Source: Desulfuromonadales bacterium
GTDB lineage: Bacteria > Desulfobacterota > Desulfuromonadia > Geobacterales > Pseudopelobacteraceae
Reading direction: 5' to 3'
DNA length: 64,000 nucleotides
Assembly (NCBI GenBank): GCA_013349325.1
Contig: DUZX01000013.1
Location: forward strand, 1-64,000
The translations under genes were made by a program, and so were the position numbers. Shown here one piece after another: positions 16,991 to 26,078 of this stretch. Position 1 is the first letter of the stretch, and each line of letters opens with the position of its first letter. The notes beneath the pieces are model-generated. The model saw nothing but the letters and a program-made list of their open reading frames with translations. It was not told the DNA's origin and did not search any database.

Positions 16991-18085
16991 ATGGAAGATT
17001 ATTACTGGATAGGTCTCAAAGCGGTTCCCGGAATCGGCGCGGTTGCTTTTCGGCGGTTGCTGGAGCGTTTTGACACGCCGGAAGCGGCTTTGGCGGCCAC
17101 TCCCGCTTCACTTTCCCCTGTCCGGGGAATTACGCCGGCCGTGATTGATGCCATCAAAGCCGGCGCCTGGAAGCGTTCTGCCGAAGAGGAGTGCCGCCGG
17201 CTCGAGTCCAGCCGTGCGCATCTGGTAAAATACACCTCGCCCGACTACCCGAAGTCGCTGTTTGAAATTCCTGATCCACCACCTTTTCTGTACGTCAAGG
17301 GAACGCTGCGTTCGCGGGAACTTGCCATCGCCATTGTGGGGTCGCGCCGGGCGACATCGTACGGGCTTTTGACGACCACCAAACTATCCGGGGCGCTGGC
17401 CGGGCGCGGCATCTGTATTGTGTCCGGTATGGCGCGCGGTGTCGATACGGCCGCCCATAAAGCGGCGCTTCATGCGGATGGTCGCAGCATCGGTGTGCTG
17501 GGGTGTGGCATCGACCAGGTCTACCCGCCTGAAAACCGGAAACTCTTTGAGGAGATGGCTGAGAAAGGGTGTCTTGTTTCGGAATTTCCGCTGGGAACGC
17601 AACCGCTGGCGGAGAACTTTCCCCGCCGCAACCGGATTATCAGCGGCATCGCACGCGGAGTGCTGGTGGTGGAGGCGGCTGAAAAGAGCGGTTCATTAAT
17701 TACTGCCCAGTATGCGCTCGAGCATGGGCGCGACGTGTATGCCGTACCGGGCAATATCTCCTTTGTCACGAGTCGCGGTTGTAACCGGCTGATCAAGCAG
17801 GGTGCCAAGCTGGTGGACTGCGTCGAAGATATTCTGGAAGATCTGCCGGGGGGCGAGTTGGCTGCGCTGGATACACCACTCCTGCAGCCATCGCCACACA
17901 GCTTCGCCCTCTCGCCGAAAGAGGCGGCCATCTATGAACTGCTGGCCCGCTCACCGCTGCATATCGACGACATCATTACCCAAACTGAATTGACAGCCGG
18001 TGAGGTTTCCTCTATGTTACTGCACCTCGAACTCAAGGGGGCAATAACGTCGCTGCCAGGAACGCACTACGCCGTGCTGAGTTAA
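16991..18085 (+). CDS. dprA: DNA-processing protein DprA
   Basis: This 364-residue protein loads RecA onto incoming single-stranded DNA in natural transformation. It has an N-terminal helix-hairpin-helix region ('LKAVPGIGAVAFRRLLERF'), the DprA Rossmann fold at about residues 105-290 ('IAIVGSRRATSYG', 'IVSGMARGVDTAAHKAAL', 'GVLGCGIDQVYPPENR', 'FPRRNRIISGIA') and a C-terminal winged helix ('PLHIDDIITQTELTAGEVSSMLLHLELKG'). ATG 16991 aligns with family starts. It has its own upstream terminator and precedes topA, a pairing common in many bacteria. Confidence 0.96.
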   Translation: MEDYYWIGLKAVPGIGAVAFRRLLERFDTPEAALAATPASLSPVRGITPAVIDAIKAGAWKRSAEEECRRLESSRAHLVKYTSPDYPKSLFEIPDPPPFLYVKGTLRSRELAIAIVGSRRATSYGLLTTTKLSGALAGRGICIVSGMARGVDTAAHKAALHADGRSIGVLGCGIDQVYPPENRKLFEEMAEKGCLVSEFPLGTQPLAENFPRRNRIISGIARGVLVVEAAEKSGSLITAQYALEHGRDVYAVPGNISFVTSRGCNRLIKQGAKLVDCVEDILEDLPGGELAALDTPLLQPSPHSFALSPKEAAIYELLARSPLHIDDIITQTELTAGEVSSMLLHLELKGAITSLPGTHYAVLS

Positions 18086-18128
18086 CGAAATGATGAAGAA
18101 ATTACAAAATTATCTATGTATGTTTTTC

Positions 18129-18210
18129 GTAGGGGCGCAATGCTTGCGCCCTCGCTGCAATAGCCAAAAATGTTGATATTTCCACCAGGGCGTATGCCAT
18201 ACGCCCCTAC
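18129..18210 (+). repeat. GTAGGGGCG-family repeat, copy 2 (complete, 82 bp)
   Basis: It starts GTAGGGGCG and ends CGCCCCTAC, giving 9-bp terminal inverted repeats. Each end also holds its own small hairpin (GGGGCGcaatgcttGCGCCC; GGGCGTatgccatACGCCC). It lies between dprA and topA. Copy 1 (1906-1979) is a close inverted match; copy 3 (29714-29799) shares the ends and architecture but has a divergent centre. Confidence 0.9.
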
Positions 18211-18287
18211 AAAGAAATGGTATTTTGACGTTTTCAAATACCTAATAATGGTTGTTATGAAATAATTTGTGTAAGGATATTTCCTAT

Positions 18288-20591
18288 ATGTCAAAAAACC
18301 TCGTCATCGTCGAATCCCCTGCCAAGGGGAAAACTATTGAGAAATTTCTGGGGCCTGACTTTAAAGTCCTGGCTTCGTTCGGCCATGTACGCGCCCTGCC
18401 CAGTAAGCAGGGTTCCGTGGATATCGAAAAGAGCTTTGAGCCCAAGTACCATGTCCTGCCCGAGAGCAAGAAACATCTCGATGCGATTAAAGATGCACTC
18501 AAGGGGGCGGATCGACTGCTCCTCGCGACTGACCCCGACCGTGAAGGAGAGGCGATCTCCTGGCATCTGTTGGCAGCGCTGGGTCTTGACAAAAAGAGTC
18601 CCGGCATCAAGATCCAGCGCGTCGAGTTTCATGAGATTACCAAAGAGGCCATTCTGTACGCCGTCCAGAACCCGCGCGATATCGCCACCGATCTGGTAAA
18701 TGCCCAGCAGGCCCGCTCGATTCTGGATTATCTGGTCGGCTTCAACCTGTCCCCCTTTCTCTGGAAGAAGATCCGTTACGGCCTTTCCGCCGGTCGGGTT
18801 CAGTCGGTGGCGCTGCGACTGGTCTGTGAGCGTGAGAAAGAGATTCTGGCCTTCAACGAACAGGAGTACTGGACCATTGCCACACGTCTGGGTGTAAACG
18901 CTGGACAGGAGTTCAAGGCCGGTCTGATGGACGTTGGCGGTAAAAAACTCGGCAAGTTCGATATTCCTGGTGAGGAGATAGCAACAGCCCTGAAAACGGC
19001 TCTGCAGTCAGGCAGCTACTCCGTCGCCAAGATCACCAAGACCGAGAAGAAGCGCAACCCGTCACCCCCCTTTACCACCTCGACATTGCAGCAGGAGGCT
19101 TCCCGTAAGCTCGGCTTCTCGGCCAAGAAGACCATGTCAACCGCGCAGAAGTTGTATGAAGGTATCGATATCGGCGAGGAGGGCACGGTCGGTCTGATCA
19201 CCTATATGCGTACCGACAGTGTCAATCTTTCAACGCTGGCCTTGAAAGATGCCCATGACGTTATCTCTGCCGCGTATGGACCCGAGTATGCTCTGGCCAA
19301 CCCCAGAATTTTCAAAACCAAATCCAAGAACGCCCAGGAAGCACATGAAGCTGTCAGGCCGACCTATATTGCCAAAACGCCGCTGGAGCTGAAAAAGCAT
19401 CTGACGCCGGATCTGTACAAACTTTACGAACTGATCTGGAAACGAACGGTCGCCTGCCAGATGGCCGAAGCGCTGTTGGATCAGACCTCGGTTGATATCA
19501 GTGCCGACCTGGCCACTGTGCCGACAAGCGGACCGTTTGCCGGGGCCAAAAAGGCCGGGCTGCGGGCGGCCGGCACGGTGATCCGCTTCCCCGGTTTCAT
19601 GAAGCTCTATATCGAGGGGCTTGATGATCAGGATGAAGAGAAGGAAGGGTTGTTGCCGGCCATGACCGAAGGTGCTCCGCTCAAGCTGCACGAAGTTCTG
19701 CCTGAGCAGCACTTTACGCAGCCGCCTCCGCGCTATACCGAGGCTACGCTGGTCAAGACGCTCGAAGAGTACGGCATCGGGCGTCCGTCAACCTTTGCTT
19801 CGATCATGAATACGCTGGTGGAACGCAAATACGCCCGTCTTGATAAGAAGCGCTTCTTTCCGGAAGATGTCGGCATGGTGGTCAGCGATCTGTTGACATC
19901 ACATTTTCAGACGTACGTCGATTACAATTTTACCGCCGGTCTGGAAGAGGAGCTGGATCAGGTTTCACGCGGTGAGAAAGAGTGGCAGCCGCTCTTGAAA
20001 GCGTTCTGGGAACCGTTTATTGCGCTCTTGAAACAGAAAGAAGGGGAGGTCAACAAGTCCGATCTGACCACCGAGGCCACCGACGAAAAGTGCCCGGAAT
20101 GCAGCAAACCGCTGGTCGTCAAGCTCGGCAAGCGCGGTAAATTTATCGCCTGCTCCGGTTTTCAGGAAGGGTGCAAATATACCCGCAACGTCGATCAGGA
20201 TGGTGAAATCGTAGAGCCGATTGTTTCAGAAGAAAAATGCGAGAAGTGCGGTTTGCCGATGCTGATCAAGGATGGCCGTTTCGGTAAATACCTGGCCTGT
20301 TCCGGCTATCCGGCCTGCAAGAATATTCAGCCGCTGGTCAAGCCGGTCAGCACGGGTGTCGTGTGTCCGGAGTGCAAGGAAGGGGAGCTGACCGAGAAAA
20401 AGTCGCGCTTCGGCAAGTTATTCTACTCCTGCAACAAATACCCGCAGTGCAAGTTCGCCCTCTGGGATCTGCCGGTGGAAAGCCCCTGCCCGAAATGCGG
20501 CTTCCCGCTGCTGGTCAAAAAGATCTACAAGCGCAAAGGTGAGTTTTTGAAATGCCCCAAAGAAGGTTGTGATTACAACAGCAGCGAGTGA
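18288..20591 (+). CDS. topA: DNA topoisomerase I
   Basis: This 767-residue type IA topoisomerase relaxes negative supercoils. The Toprim domain opens the protein ('LVIVESPAKGKTIEKFLG', 'LLLATDPDREGEAISWHL'). The active-site tyrosine is Y306 in 'TYMRTDSVNLS', near Y319 of E. coli. Four zinc-ribbon units occupy about residues 600-767: CPEC...CKY, CEKC...CKN, CPEC...CKF and CPKC...CDY, each with the 'GKFIACSGF'-type core. ATG 18288 is preceded by AAGGA. The upstream 200 bp contain a repeat but no clear promoter. Confidence 0.98.
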   Translation: MSKNLVIVESPAKGKTIEKFLGPDFKVLASFGHVRALPSKQGSVDIEKSFEPKYHVLPESKKHLDAIKDALKGADRLLLATDPDREGEAISWHLLAALGLDKKSPGIKIQRVEFHEITKEAILYAVQNPRDIATDLVNAQQARSILDYLVGFNLSPFLWKKIRYGLSAGRVQSVALRLVCEREKEILAFNEQEYWTIATRLGVNAGQEFKAGLMDVGGKKLGKFDIPGEEIATALKTALQSGSYSVAKITKTEKKRNPSPPFTTSTLQQEASRKLGFSAKKTMSTAQKLYEGIDIGEEGTVGLITYMRTDSVNLSTLALKDAHDVISAAYGPEYALANPRIFKTKSKNAQEAHEAVRPTYIAKTPLELKKHLTPDLYKLYELIWKRTVACQMAEALLDQTSVDISADLATVPTSGPFAGAKKAGLRAAGTVIRFPGFMKLYIEGLDDQDEEKEGLLPAMTEGAPLKLHEVLPEQHFTQPPPRYTEATLVKTLEEYGIGRPSTFASIMNTLVERKYARLDKKRFFPEDVGMVVSDLLTSHFQTYVDYNFTAGLEEELDQVSRGEKEWQPLLKAFWEPFIALLKQKEGEVNKSDLTTEATDEKCPECSKPLVVKLGKRGKFIACSGFQEGCKYTRNVDQDGEIVEPIVSEEKCEKCGLPMLIKDGRFGKYLACSGYPACKNIQPLVKPVSTGVVCPECKEGELTEKKSRFGKLFYSCNKYPQCKFALWDLPVESPCPKCGFPLLVKKIYKRKGEFLKCPKEGCDYNSSE

Positions 20592-20700
20592 TACATACAA
20601 TATCCAGCTTTCCAGAGGCACGGGTAAAGTGTGATGTCGGATACCGGTCCGGGATTAACTCTACTGCTCGTGCCTCACTGTTTTTACACAAGGAAAAACC

Positions 20701-22008
20701 ATGTCCGAGAAAAGCATTACCATCATCGGCGGCGGGTTGGCCGGCTGCGAGGCCGCCTGGCAGGCGGCGCAGCGCGGCGTATCTGTTGCTCTGCATGAAA
20801 TGAAACCGACGAAATATTCTCCGGCTCACGAGCTGCCCGGTCTGGCTGAGCTGGTCTGCTCCAATTCGCTGCGCGGCATCTCGCTTGATAACGCGGTCGG
20901 ACTGCTGAAAGAGGAACTGCGCCGGTGCGGATCATTGATCATGATGGCTGCCGAAGCCACGTCTGTTCCGGCAGGGGGAGCGCTGGCGGTCGATCGGCAG
21001 CTTTTTTCCGACTACGTTACCGCCAGAATCGAAGCTCATCCTCTGATCCGCATCGAGCGTGGCGAGGTCGATGCTGTTCCGGGCGACGGGATCGTGATTA
21101 TCGCCTCCGGTCCGCTTACCAGTGATGCCCTGGCGGCCTCGCTGGCAGAGCTGGCCGGAGACCGCCTGTACTTCTATGATGCCATCGCGCCGATTGTCGC
21201 GGCTGATTCGCTTGATATGAGCAAGGTCTTTGCCGCTTCGCGCTACGGCAAAGGGGATGGTGACGATTACCTGAACTGTCCGCTGGATGAGGCTGATTAC
21301 GTGGCTTTTATCGATGAACTGAATCGCGGCGAGAAGGTTCCGGCGCATGATTTTGAGAAGACGGTTCATTTTGAAGGCTGCATGCCGGTTGAAGAGCTGG
21401 CGGCCCGAGGCGTTGAAACACTGCGCTTCGGTCCGATGAAGCCGGTTGGTCTGCTTAATCCGCATACCGGGCATGAGGCGCATGCCGTCATCCAGCTGCG
21501 CGCCGAGAATCGGGAAAAGACGATGTACAACCTGGTCGGTTTTCAAACCAAGCTGACCTGGCCGGAACAGCGACGGGTCTTCAGGACGATTCCGGGGCTG
21601 GAGGTGGCCGAATTTGTGCGGCTTGGCTCGATGCACCGCAATACCTTTATCAATTCACCGGCACTGCTTGACGTGACCCAGCGTTTGAAAAGTGATAACC
21701 GTATTCTTTTTGCCGGCCAGATTACCGGGGTGGAGGGTTATGTCGAGTCAGGCGCCAGCGGGTTTTTAGCAGGCATTGCTGCAGCAGCTCTCATTCAGGA
21801 ACAGCCGATTCTACAACCGCCACCGGAAACAGCCTTGGGTGCCTTGATGAGGCATATTACCAATGCTGATGTGAAACATTTCCAGCCGATGAACGTCAAT
21901 TATGGACTTTTCCCGGAGCTTTCGGGGAAAATCAAAAAGAAGGAACGACGCCAGAAACTGGCCGAGCGGGCTTTAGATGCGTTGGAAGTGTGGAAGCAAG
22001 GCTTATGA
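20701..22008 (+). CDS. trmFO: Folate-dependent tRNA (uracil-5-)-methyltransferase TrmFO
   Basis: This 435-residue flavoprotein makes ribothymidine at position 54 of tRNA using methylenetetrahydrofolate and FADH2. It has the FAD motif '[18 protein letters not shown]', then 'HEMKP' and the hallmark 'LVCSNSLRG' with catalytic C53, plus the second conserved cysteine in '[15 protein letters not shown]'. The C-terminal '[22 protein letters not shown]' is typical. TrmFO is the alternative to TrmA found in Firmicutes and Deltaproteobacteria-like lineages. It lies 109 bp after topA; the gap holds GAGGCACG and CGTGCCTC arms about 50 bp apart of unclear meaning. Confidence 0.97.
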   Translation: MSEKSITIIGGGLAGCEAAWQAAQRGVSVALHEMKPTKYSPAHELPGLAELVCSNSLRGISLDNAVGLLKEELRRCGSLIMMAAEATSVPAGGALAVDRQLFSDYVTARIEAHPLIRIERGEVDAVPGDGIVIIASGPLTSDALAASLAELAGDRLYFYDAIAPIVAADSLDMSKVFAASRYGKGDGDDYLNCPLDEADYVAFIDELNRGEKVPAHDFEKTVHFEGCMPVEELAARGVETLRFGPMKPVGLLNPHTGHEAHAVIQLRAENREKTMYNLVGFQTKLTWPEQRRVFRTIPGLEVAEFVRLGSMHRNTFINSPALLDVTQRLKSDNRILFAGQITGVEGYVESGASGFLAGIAAAALIQEQPILQPPPETALGALMRHITNADVKHFQPMNVNYGLFPELSGKIKKKERRQKLAERALDALEVWKQGL

Positions 22009-22009
22009 A

Positions 22010-22135
22010 ACACAGAGCAACGGGGCAACAGAAAAAGACAAAACCGGATATTTTTATTAAACTTGAAAACCGGCCCTCTGTTTGTTTACTATACATATTG
22101 TGAGCTTTCTCCTCTGTTGCTTAGTTGCTCTGTGA
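22010..22135. repeat. CACAGAGCAAC inverted-repeat element
   Basis: The left arm at 22011-22031 (CACAGAGCAACggggCAACAG) and the right arm at 22114-22134 (CTGTTGCttaGTTGCTCTGTG) are inverted copies flanking about 80 bp of AT-rich sequence, which itself holds a short AAACCGG/CCGG pair. It fills the trmFO to Fe-S gene gap. A related element lies at 36842-36916. Confidence 0.75.
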
Positions 22136-22153
22136 TCAATAAGGATTTTCAAA

Positions 22154-23428
22154 ATGACGAACGAAAACATTGATCCCCTTAAACGGGTTGAAGAACAATT
22201 GAAAAAATGTGTCAAGTGCGGTGCCTGCCGGCAGAATTGCCCTGCATTCACTGCCTTCCAGCGTGAACCGGCCGTGGCACGCGGCAAGGTGGCCCTGGCG
22301 CAGCATGTTCTCACGGACGATATCGAACTGGATGATGCCACCTATCAGGCTATGTCGCGTTGCCTGCTCTGCGGCAGCTGCGTTGATAAATGTCCCAACA
22401 GCGTGCCGACCGATGAAATCGTGATCGCCGCGCGTGAATCGCTGGCAAAAAAACGTGGTCTGACAACGTTTCACTCCGCAGTCGGCCAGGTGATCAAGAG
22501 CCGTAGCCGTATGAAAATGGGGGCCAAGATGGCGTCGGTACTGGGGCCGCTTTTTTTCAAGAAGGTACCGGAAACATCCGGCTTGCGACTGCGCTTTCCG
22601 ATGCCGTTTGTCGGCACCCAGCGCTTTATTCCCGAAATCGCCGCCTCCAGTTTCATGTCGCGGCATCCGGAAGTCATTCCGGGTGAGCCGGGCAAGCTGC
22701 GTATCGCCTTCTTTGTCGGTTGCATGACCAATTTTGTCTATACCGATGTCGGTGAGGCCGCCCTGGCGCTCTTTCGGCATCTGGGCTGCACGATAATCAT
22801 TCCCAAAGACCAGCAGTGCTGCGGTCTGCCCGGTATGTCGGGCGGTGATATCGGTACGGTGCGCGAGCTGGCCGAGCAAAACCTGATCGCCATGGAAAAG
22901 TACGAGGTCGATTACGTCATGAGTGCCTGCGCTACCTGCGGCGGCGCGCTGCACCGCCTGTATCCACTGGTGGTTGGCAAGCGGAATCCGGAGCTGCGCG
23001 AACGGCTGGATGCGCTGGCTAAAAAAACGGTTGATGCCGCTCAACTGCTGAAGCAGCTGGGACTCGATCCGACCGCAACCGGTGCCGGTGAAGACATTCG
23101 CATTACCTACCATGACCCCTGTCACCTGCGTACACGCGGAATTTCGAAACAGCCGCGTGAACTGCTGAATGGGGCTCCCGGTGTCGAGCTGGTCGAGATG
23201 GAAGGGGCTGATCGCTGCTGTGGTCTGGGAGGCACTTTTAATGTCTATCACTATGATTCTTCGATGACAATTAACGATGCCAAGAGCGAAGCCATCCTGG
23301 CAACCGGAGCCACGGCTGTTGCCACCGGATGCCCGGGCTGTATGATGCAGCTGGCGGATGGCCTCAAGCAGCATGGCTCGAATGTTGAAGTTTTACATAC
23401 CCTGCAGCTTCTGGCGCGCAACCTATAA
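22154..23428 (+). CDS. GlcF-like iron-sulfur oxidoreductase subunit
   Basis: This 424-residue protein has two [4Fe-4S] ferredoxin motifs (C19, C22, C25, C29; C70, C73, C76, C80) followed by two CCG domains, each ending in a cysteine-rich motif ('QQCCGLPGMSGG', 'DRCCGLGGTF', 'GCPGC'). It matches the iron-sulfur subunit of glycolate or lactate dehydrogenase (GlcF family), which passes electrons from a flavin subunit to the quinone pool. The flavin subunit is not adjacent, so the substrate is open. It sits just upstream of the propionyl-CoA locus. Confidence 0.87.
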   Translation: MTNENIDPLKRVEEQLKKCVKCGACRQNCPAFTAFQREPAVARGKVALAQHVLTDDIELDDATYQAMSRCLLCGSCVDKCPNSVPTDEIVIAARESLAKKRGLTTFHSAVGQVIKSRSRMKMGAKMASVLGPLFFKKVPETSGLRLRFPMPFVGTQRFIPEIAASSFMSRHPEVIPGEPGKLRIAFFVGCMTNFVYTDVGEAALALFRHLGCTIIIPKDQQCCGLPGMSGGDIGTVRELAEQNLIAMEKYEVDYVMSACATCGGALHRLYPLVVGKRNPELRERLDALAKKTVDAAQLLKQLGLDPTATGAGEDIRITYHDPCHLRTRGISKQPRELLNGAPGVELVEMEGADRCCGLGGTFNVYHYDSSMTINDAKSEAILATGATAVATGCPGCMMQLADGLKQHGSNVEVLHTLQLLARNL

Positions 23429-23499
23429 ACAAGGAATTTAATTTAGATAAATTACGTTTATTGAAAGTAATATTATTTGCTGGCGATAAATGAATTTTA

Positions 23500-23526
23500 T
23501 TGACAATGTAAGTCAAATTGTATACA
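23500..23526 (+). promoter_or_regulatory. Promoter and palindrome upstream of the XRE-cupin gene
   Basis: TTGAC-N7-GTCAA at 23500-23516 is a perfect inverted repeat that overlaps a -35 TTGACA (23500-23505); TATACA at 23521-23526 could be the -10, although the spacer is only 15 bp. Placement suggests autoregulation by the XRE-cupin protein encoded 47 bp downstream. Confidence 0.45.
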
Positions 23527-23572
23527 AACCCCGCACGGAAACCGAGTTATATTTACACGAGCAGGGGTTTGG

Positions 23573-24136
23573 ATGCGCGAATACAATATCGGCTCAAAAA
23601 TAAAGAAACTTCGTCTCGCTAAAAAGCTGACTCTTCAGGCTGTCGCCAAAGAGACCGGCTTTTCTCCCGCTCTTATATCCCAGATTGAAAACAATAACGT
23701 TTCACCTCCCATTGCTACCCTTTCCAGAATCGCCAAATTCTTCGATGTCAAAATAGGGCTGTTCTTCTCCGAAGATGAGGAAGAGTGCCGTTTTGAAGTC
23801 GTGCGTGCCAGCGAACGCAAGGCGATCCCGCGAGTCATCTCCAAAGCTGGCACCAGCCAGGGCTACTCATACGAATCACTTTCATTCCACAAACAAAACA
23901 AGAAGATGGAACCGTTTCTGCTCTCGATAACCGAGAAGGCAGCGGAAGAAAACACCTACAGCCACGATGGCGAAGAGTTTCTTTTTATCATGAAAGGGAC
24001 TGCCGATCTGCTGCTGGACGAAAAGCGGATTGTTCTCGAAGAAGGGGATTGCGTCTATTTTGACTCTGCTTTGAAACACCGCCTGCTATCCCATGATGGC
24101 AGTGAAGTCAAGGTGCTTGCCGTTGTAGCTCGCTGA
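23573..24136 (+). CDS. XRE-cupin transcriptional regulator
   Basis: This 187-residue regulator has an XRE helix-turn-helix at about residues 6-62 ('IGSKIKKLRLAKKLTLQAVAKETGFSPALISQIENN') and a cupin sensor domain at about 110-185 ('HDGEEFLFIMKGTADLLLDEKRIVLEEGDCVYFDSALKHRL'). Such proteins usually repress metabolic operons and release DNA on binding a small carboxylate or other ligand. It lies 43 bp upstream of the carboxyltransferase in the same direction, so I infer it controls the acyl-CoA carboxylase locus. The ligand is unknown; a CoA-related metabolite is a guess. Confidence 0.85.
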   Translation: MREYNIGSKIKKLRLAKKLTLQAVAKETGFSPALISQIENNNVSPPIATLSRIAKFFDVKIGLFFSEDEEECRFEVVRASERKAIPRVISKAGTSQGYSYESLSFHKQNKKMEPFLLSITEKAAEENTYSHDGEEFLFIMKGTADLLLDEKRIVLEEGDCVYFDSALKHRLLSHDGSEVKVLAVVAR

Positions 24137-24179
24137 ATTATTAATCGATGCGTAATATTTTACTGAAAGGAGGGTGAAG

Positions 24180-25904
24180 ATGTCTAAAACTGCAATTAAA
24201 CCATCGCTGAACAACCCGTTTGCGCCTGCCAAAACCGTCGAGTTTACCATTCCGGGGGAAATTCCCGGGAAAAAAGGTGGCTATGAAGAGGCGATGAAGG
24301 AGGGCTATGAGCTGATCCAGCGTCCGATCAAATCGGTTAAAATCGAACAGATCGAAAAACAGCATTTTAAAAAAAGAATGACGGTCTGGGAGCGTTTGCG
24401 CGTTCTCTCCAGCAAAGAGCCCAATGTGCTTTTCCAGAACTGGGGTAAGAACCTGGATGGCGCTTCGCTGGTAACGGCTGTTCTTAATATCGGTGGCCGT
24501 GATGTCGCTGTCTATGGGCATGATTTTACGGTTCGCGCCGGTTCGATTGACGCTACCAATGGCAGCAAACTTGCCAAACTGTTCAATATGGCCGCAACTC
24601 GTGGAATTCCGGTTATCGGTATGAATGACTCTGCCGGTGCCTTCGTTCCGGCCGGTGTCGGCGGCCTGGATGGATACGCTGAAGCGTTTACGGCGCTGCG
24701 CCGCATGAGCGGCATCGTGCCGTCGATCATGTGTATGTTCGGTTTTAATGCCGGCGGCGGTTCCTACCTGCCGCGTCAGGGCAGTTTTGTCATTCAGCCG
24801 AATGACACCTTCTTCGGTTTGACCGGTCCCGGTGTTGTTAAATCGGTACTCGGCGAAGATATCACCCCGGAAGAGCTGGGTGGACCGAAGGTTCACAGTA
24901 AAACCGGCGTGGCTGATATTACCGTTACCGATGAAGTCGCTGCGCTGCGTACGGCCGTTCGCCTCTTGTCGTATATTCCGGACAACAACAGTGTCGGAGC
25001 GCCCTTTCAGGAAACCAGTGACCCGCTGGACCGTAAAACCTGGGAGATAAACACGCTGCTCAAAAAAGCGTTCAACTCGCCGACCGGATTCAATACACCC
25101 TTTGATGTGTCGATCGTTATCCAGCAGATCTGCGACCATGGCGATTATTTTGAACTACAGCCGGAGCGCGCCCGCGAAGTTGTTACCGCATTTGGTCGTC
25201 TTGGCGGCCAGGTGGTCGGCTTTGTGGCCAACAACTCAGCGGTTTCTTCCGGCCAGATCGATTGTGATTCGGCGGTCAAGATCGCCCGCTTTGTGCGCTT
25301 CTGCAATATTTACAATATTCCGATCATCTTCATGGAAGATACCACCGGCTTCCTGCCGGGACGTGAACAGGAATCGCGCGGCATCGTCCAGGCCGGTCGC
25401 TCCATGCTTGATTCGATCGTCGATGTCCGTACACCGCGTATTCTCCTGATCCTGCGCAATGCCTATGGTGGTGCCTACGCATCCTACAACAACTACCCGA
25501 CCGGTGCCGACCTGGTACTGGCTCTCCCGACCACACGGCTGGCTGTTATGGGCCCGGCCGGCAAAGAGTTCGTTTACAAGGATGAATTGCGTAAGATACG
25601 AGCTGCTGTGGCGGAGATGATTAAAAAGGGCACCGAAGAGCGGATCAAATCCGGCTCTGATGGTGCTATTGCAAAGAGTGACGCCGAGAAAGAGGCCGCA
25701 GAATATCTGAAGCTTCAGGAAACTGCGTTGAACCAGCGCTACGAAAAAGAGCTGATGAATCCGAAAGAAGGCCTGGCACTTGGTTCGATCTCTTCGATCG
25801 TTATGCCGACCGACCTGCGCAAAGTGCTTGGTGAAAATATCGCCTTCCTGATGCGGCACTACAAACCGGGTCCGATGATGGGGCCGCAGCGCGAATTCCA
25901 TTAA
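24180..25904 (+). CDS. Acyl-CoA carboxylase carboxyltransferase subunit (propionyl-CoA type likely)
   Basis: This 574-residue protein transfers carboxyl from biotin to an acyl-CoA. Features include '[25 protein letters not shown]', '[24 protein letters not shown]', '[20 protein letters not shown]' and the C-terminal '[27 protein letters not shown]' split around '[15 protein letters not shown]'. ATG 24180 follows GGAGGGTGAAG; a GTG two codons earlier is less likely. With mutase and epimerase downstream, propionyl-CoA to methylmalonyl-CoA is the natural reaction, but pyruvate-linked transcarboxylation or another acyl-CoA cannot be excluded. It is followed by an intergenic repeat and the biotin carboxylase gene. 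Confidence 0.9.
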   Translation: MSKTAIKPSLNNPFAPAKTVEFTIPGEIPGKKGGYEEAMKEGYELIQRPIKSVKIEQIEKQHFKKRMTVWERLRVLSSKEPNVLFQNWGKNLDGASLVTAVLNIGGRDVAVYGHDFTVRAGSIDATNGSKLAKLFNMAATRGIPVIGMNDSAGAFVPAGVGGLDGYAEAFTALRRMSGIVPSIMCMFGFNAGGGSYLPRQGSFVIQPNDTFFGLTGPGVVKSVLGEDITPEELGGPKVHSKTGVADITVTDEVAALRTAVRLLSYIPDNNSVGAPFQETSDPLDRKTWEINTLLKKAFNSPTGFNTPFDVSIVIQQICDHGDYFELQPERAREVVTAFGRLGGQVVGFVANNSAVSSGQIDCDSAVKIARFVRFCNIYNIPIIFMEDTTGFLPGREQESRGIVQAGRSMLDSIVDVRTPRILLILRNAYGGAYASYNNYPTGADLVLALPTTRLAVMGPAGKEFVYKDELRKIRAAVAEMIKKGTEERIKSGSDGAIAKSDAEKEAAEYLKLQETALNQRYEKELMNPKEGLALGSISSIVMPTDLRKVLGENIAFLMRHYKPGPMMGPQREFH

Positions 25905-25921
25905 TGACGGATTTTAAATAT

Positions 25922-26030
25922 CCACCACAGAGTCACTGAGAGCACGGAGAAAACAATAAGGCTCAACAGATACGGATATTTGCTGTAACCATTTTTTCGC
26001 CTTTTTCTGTGTACCCTGTGCCTCTGTGGT
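25922..26030. repeat. CACAGAG-family inverted repeat, solo copy
   Basis: The left arm 25922-25953 (CCACCACAGAGTCACTGAG, then AGCACGGAGAAAA) and the right arm 26002-26030 (ending CTGTGCCTCTGTGGT) are inverted relatives around a 48-bp core with no gene. The left arm closely matches the end of the GxxExxY cassette at 31538. It lies within the carboxylase operon. Confidence 0.8.
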
Positions 26031-26078
26031 AAGAATTTATAGAGATTTTCATTTAATAGAGGAATTGGAGATAGAAAC

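Noticed and set aside
20592-20700. Terminator between topA and trmFO.
   Set aside because: The GAGGCACG/CGTGCCTC arms are about 50 bp apart and the T run after them is short, so it is not a convincing intrinsic terminator.
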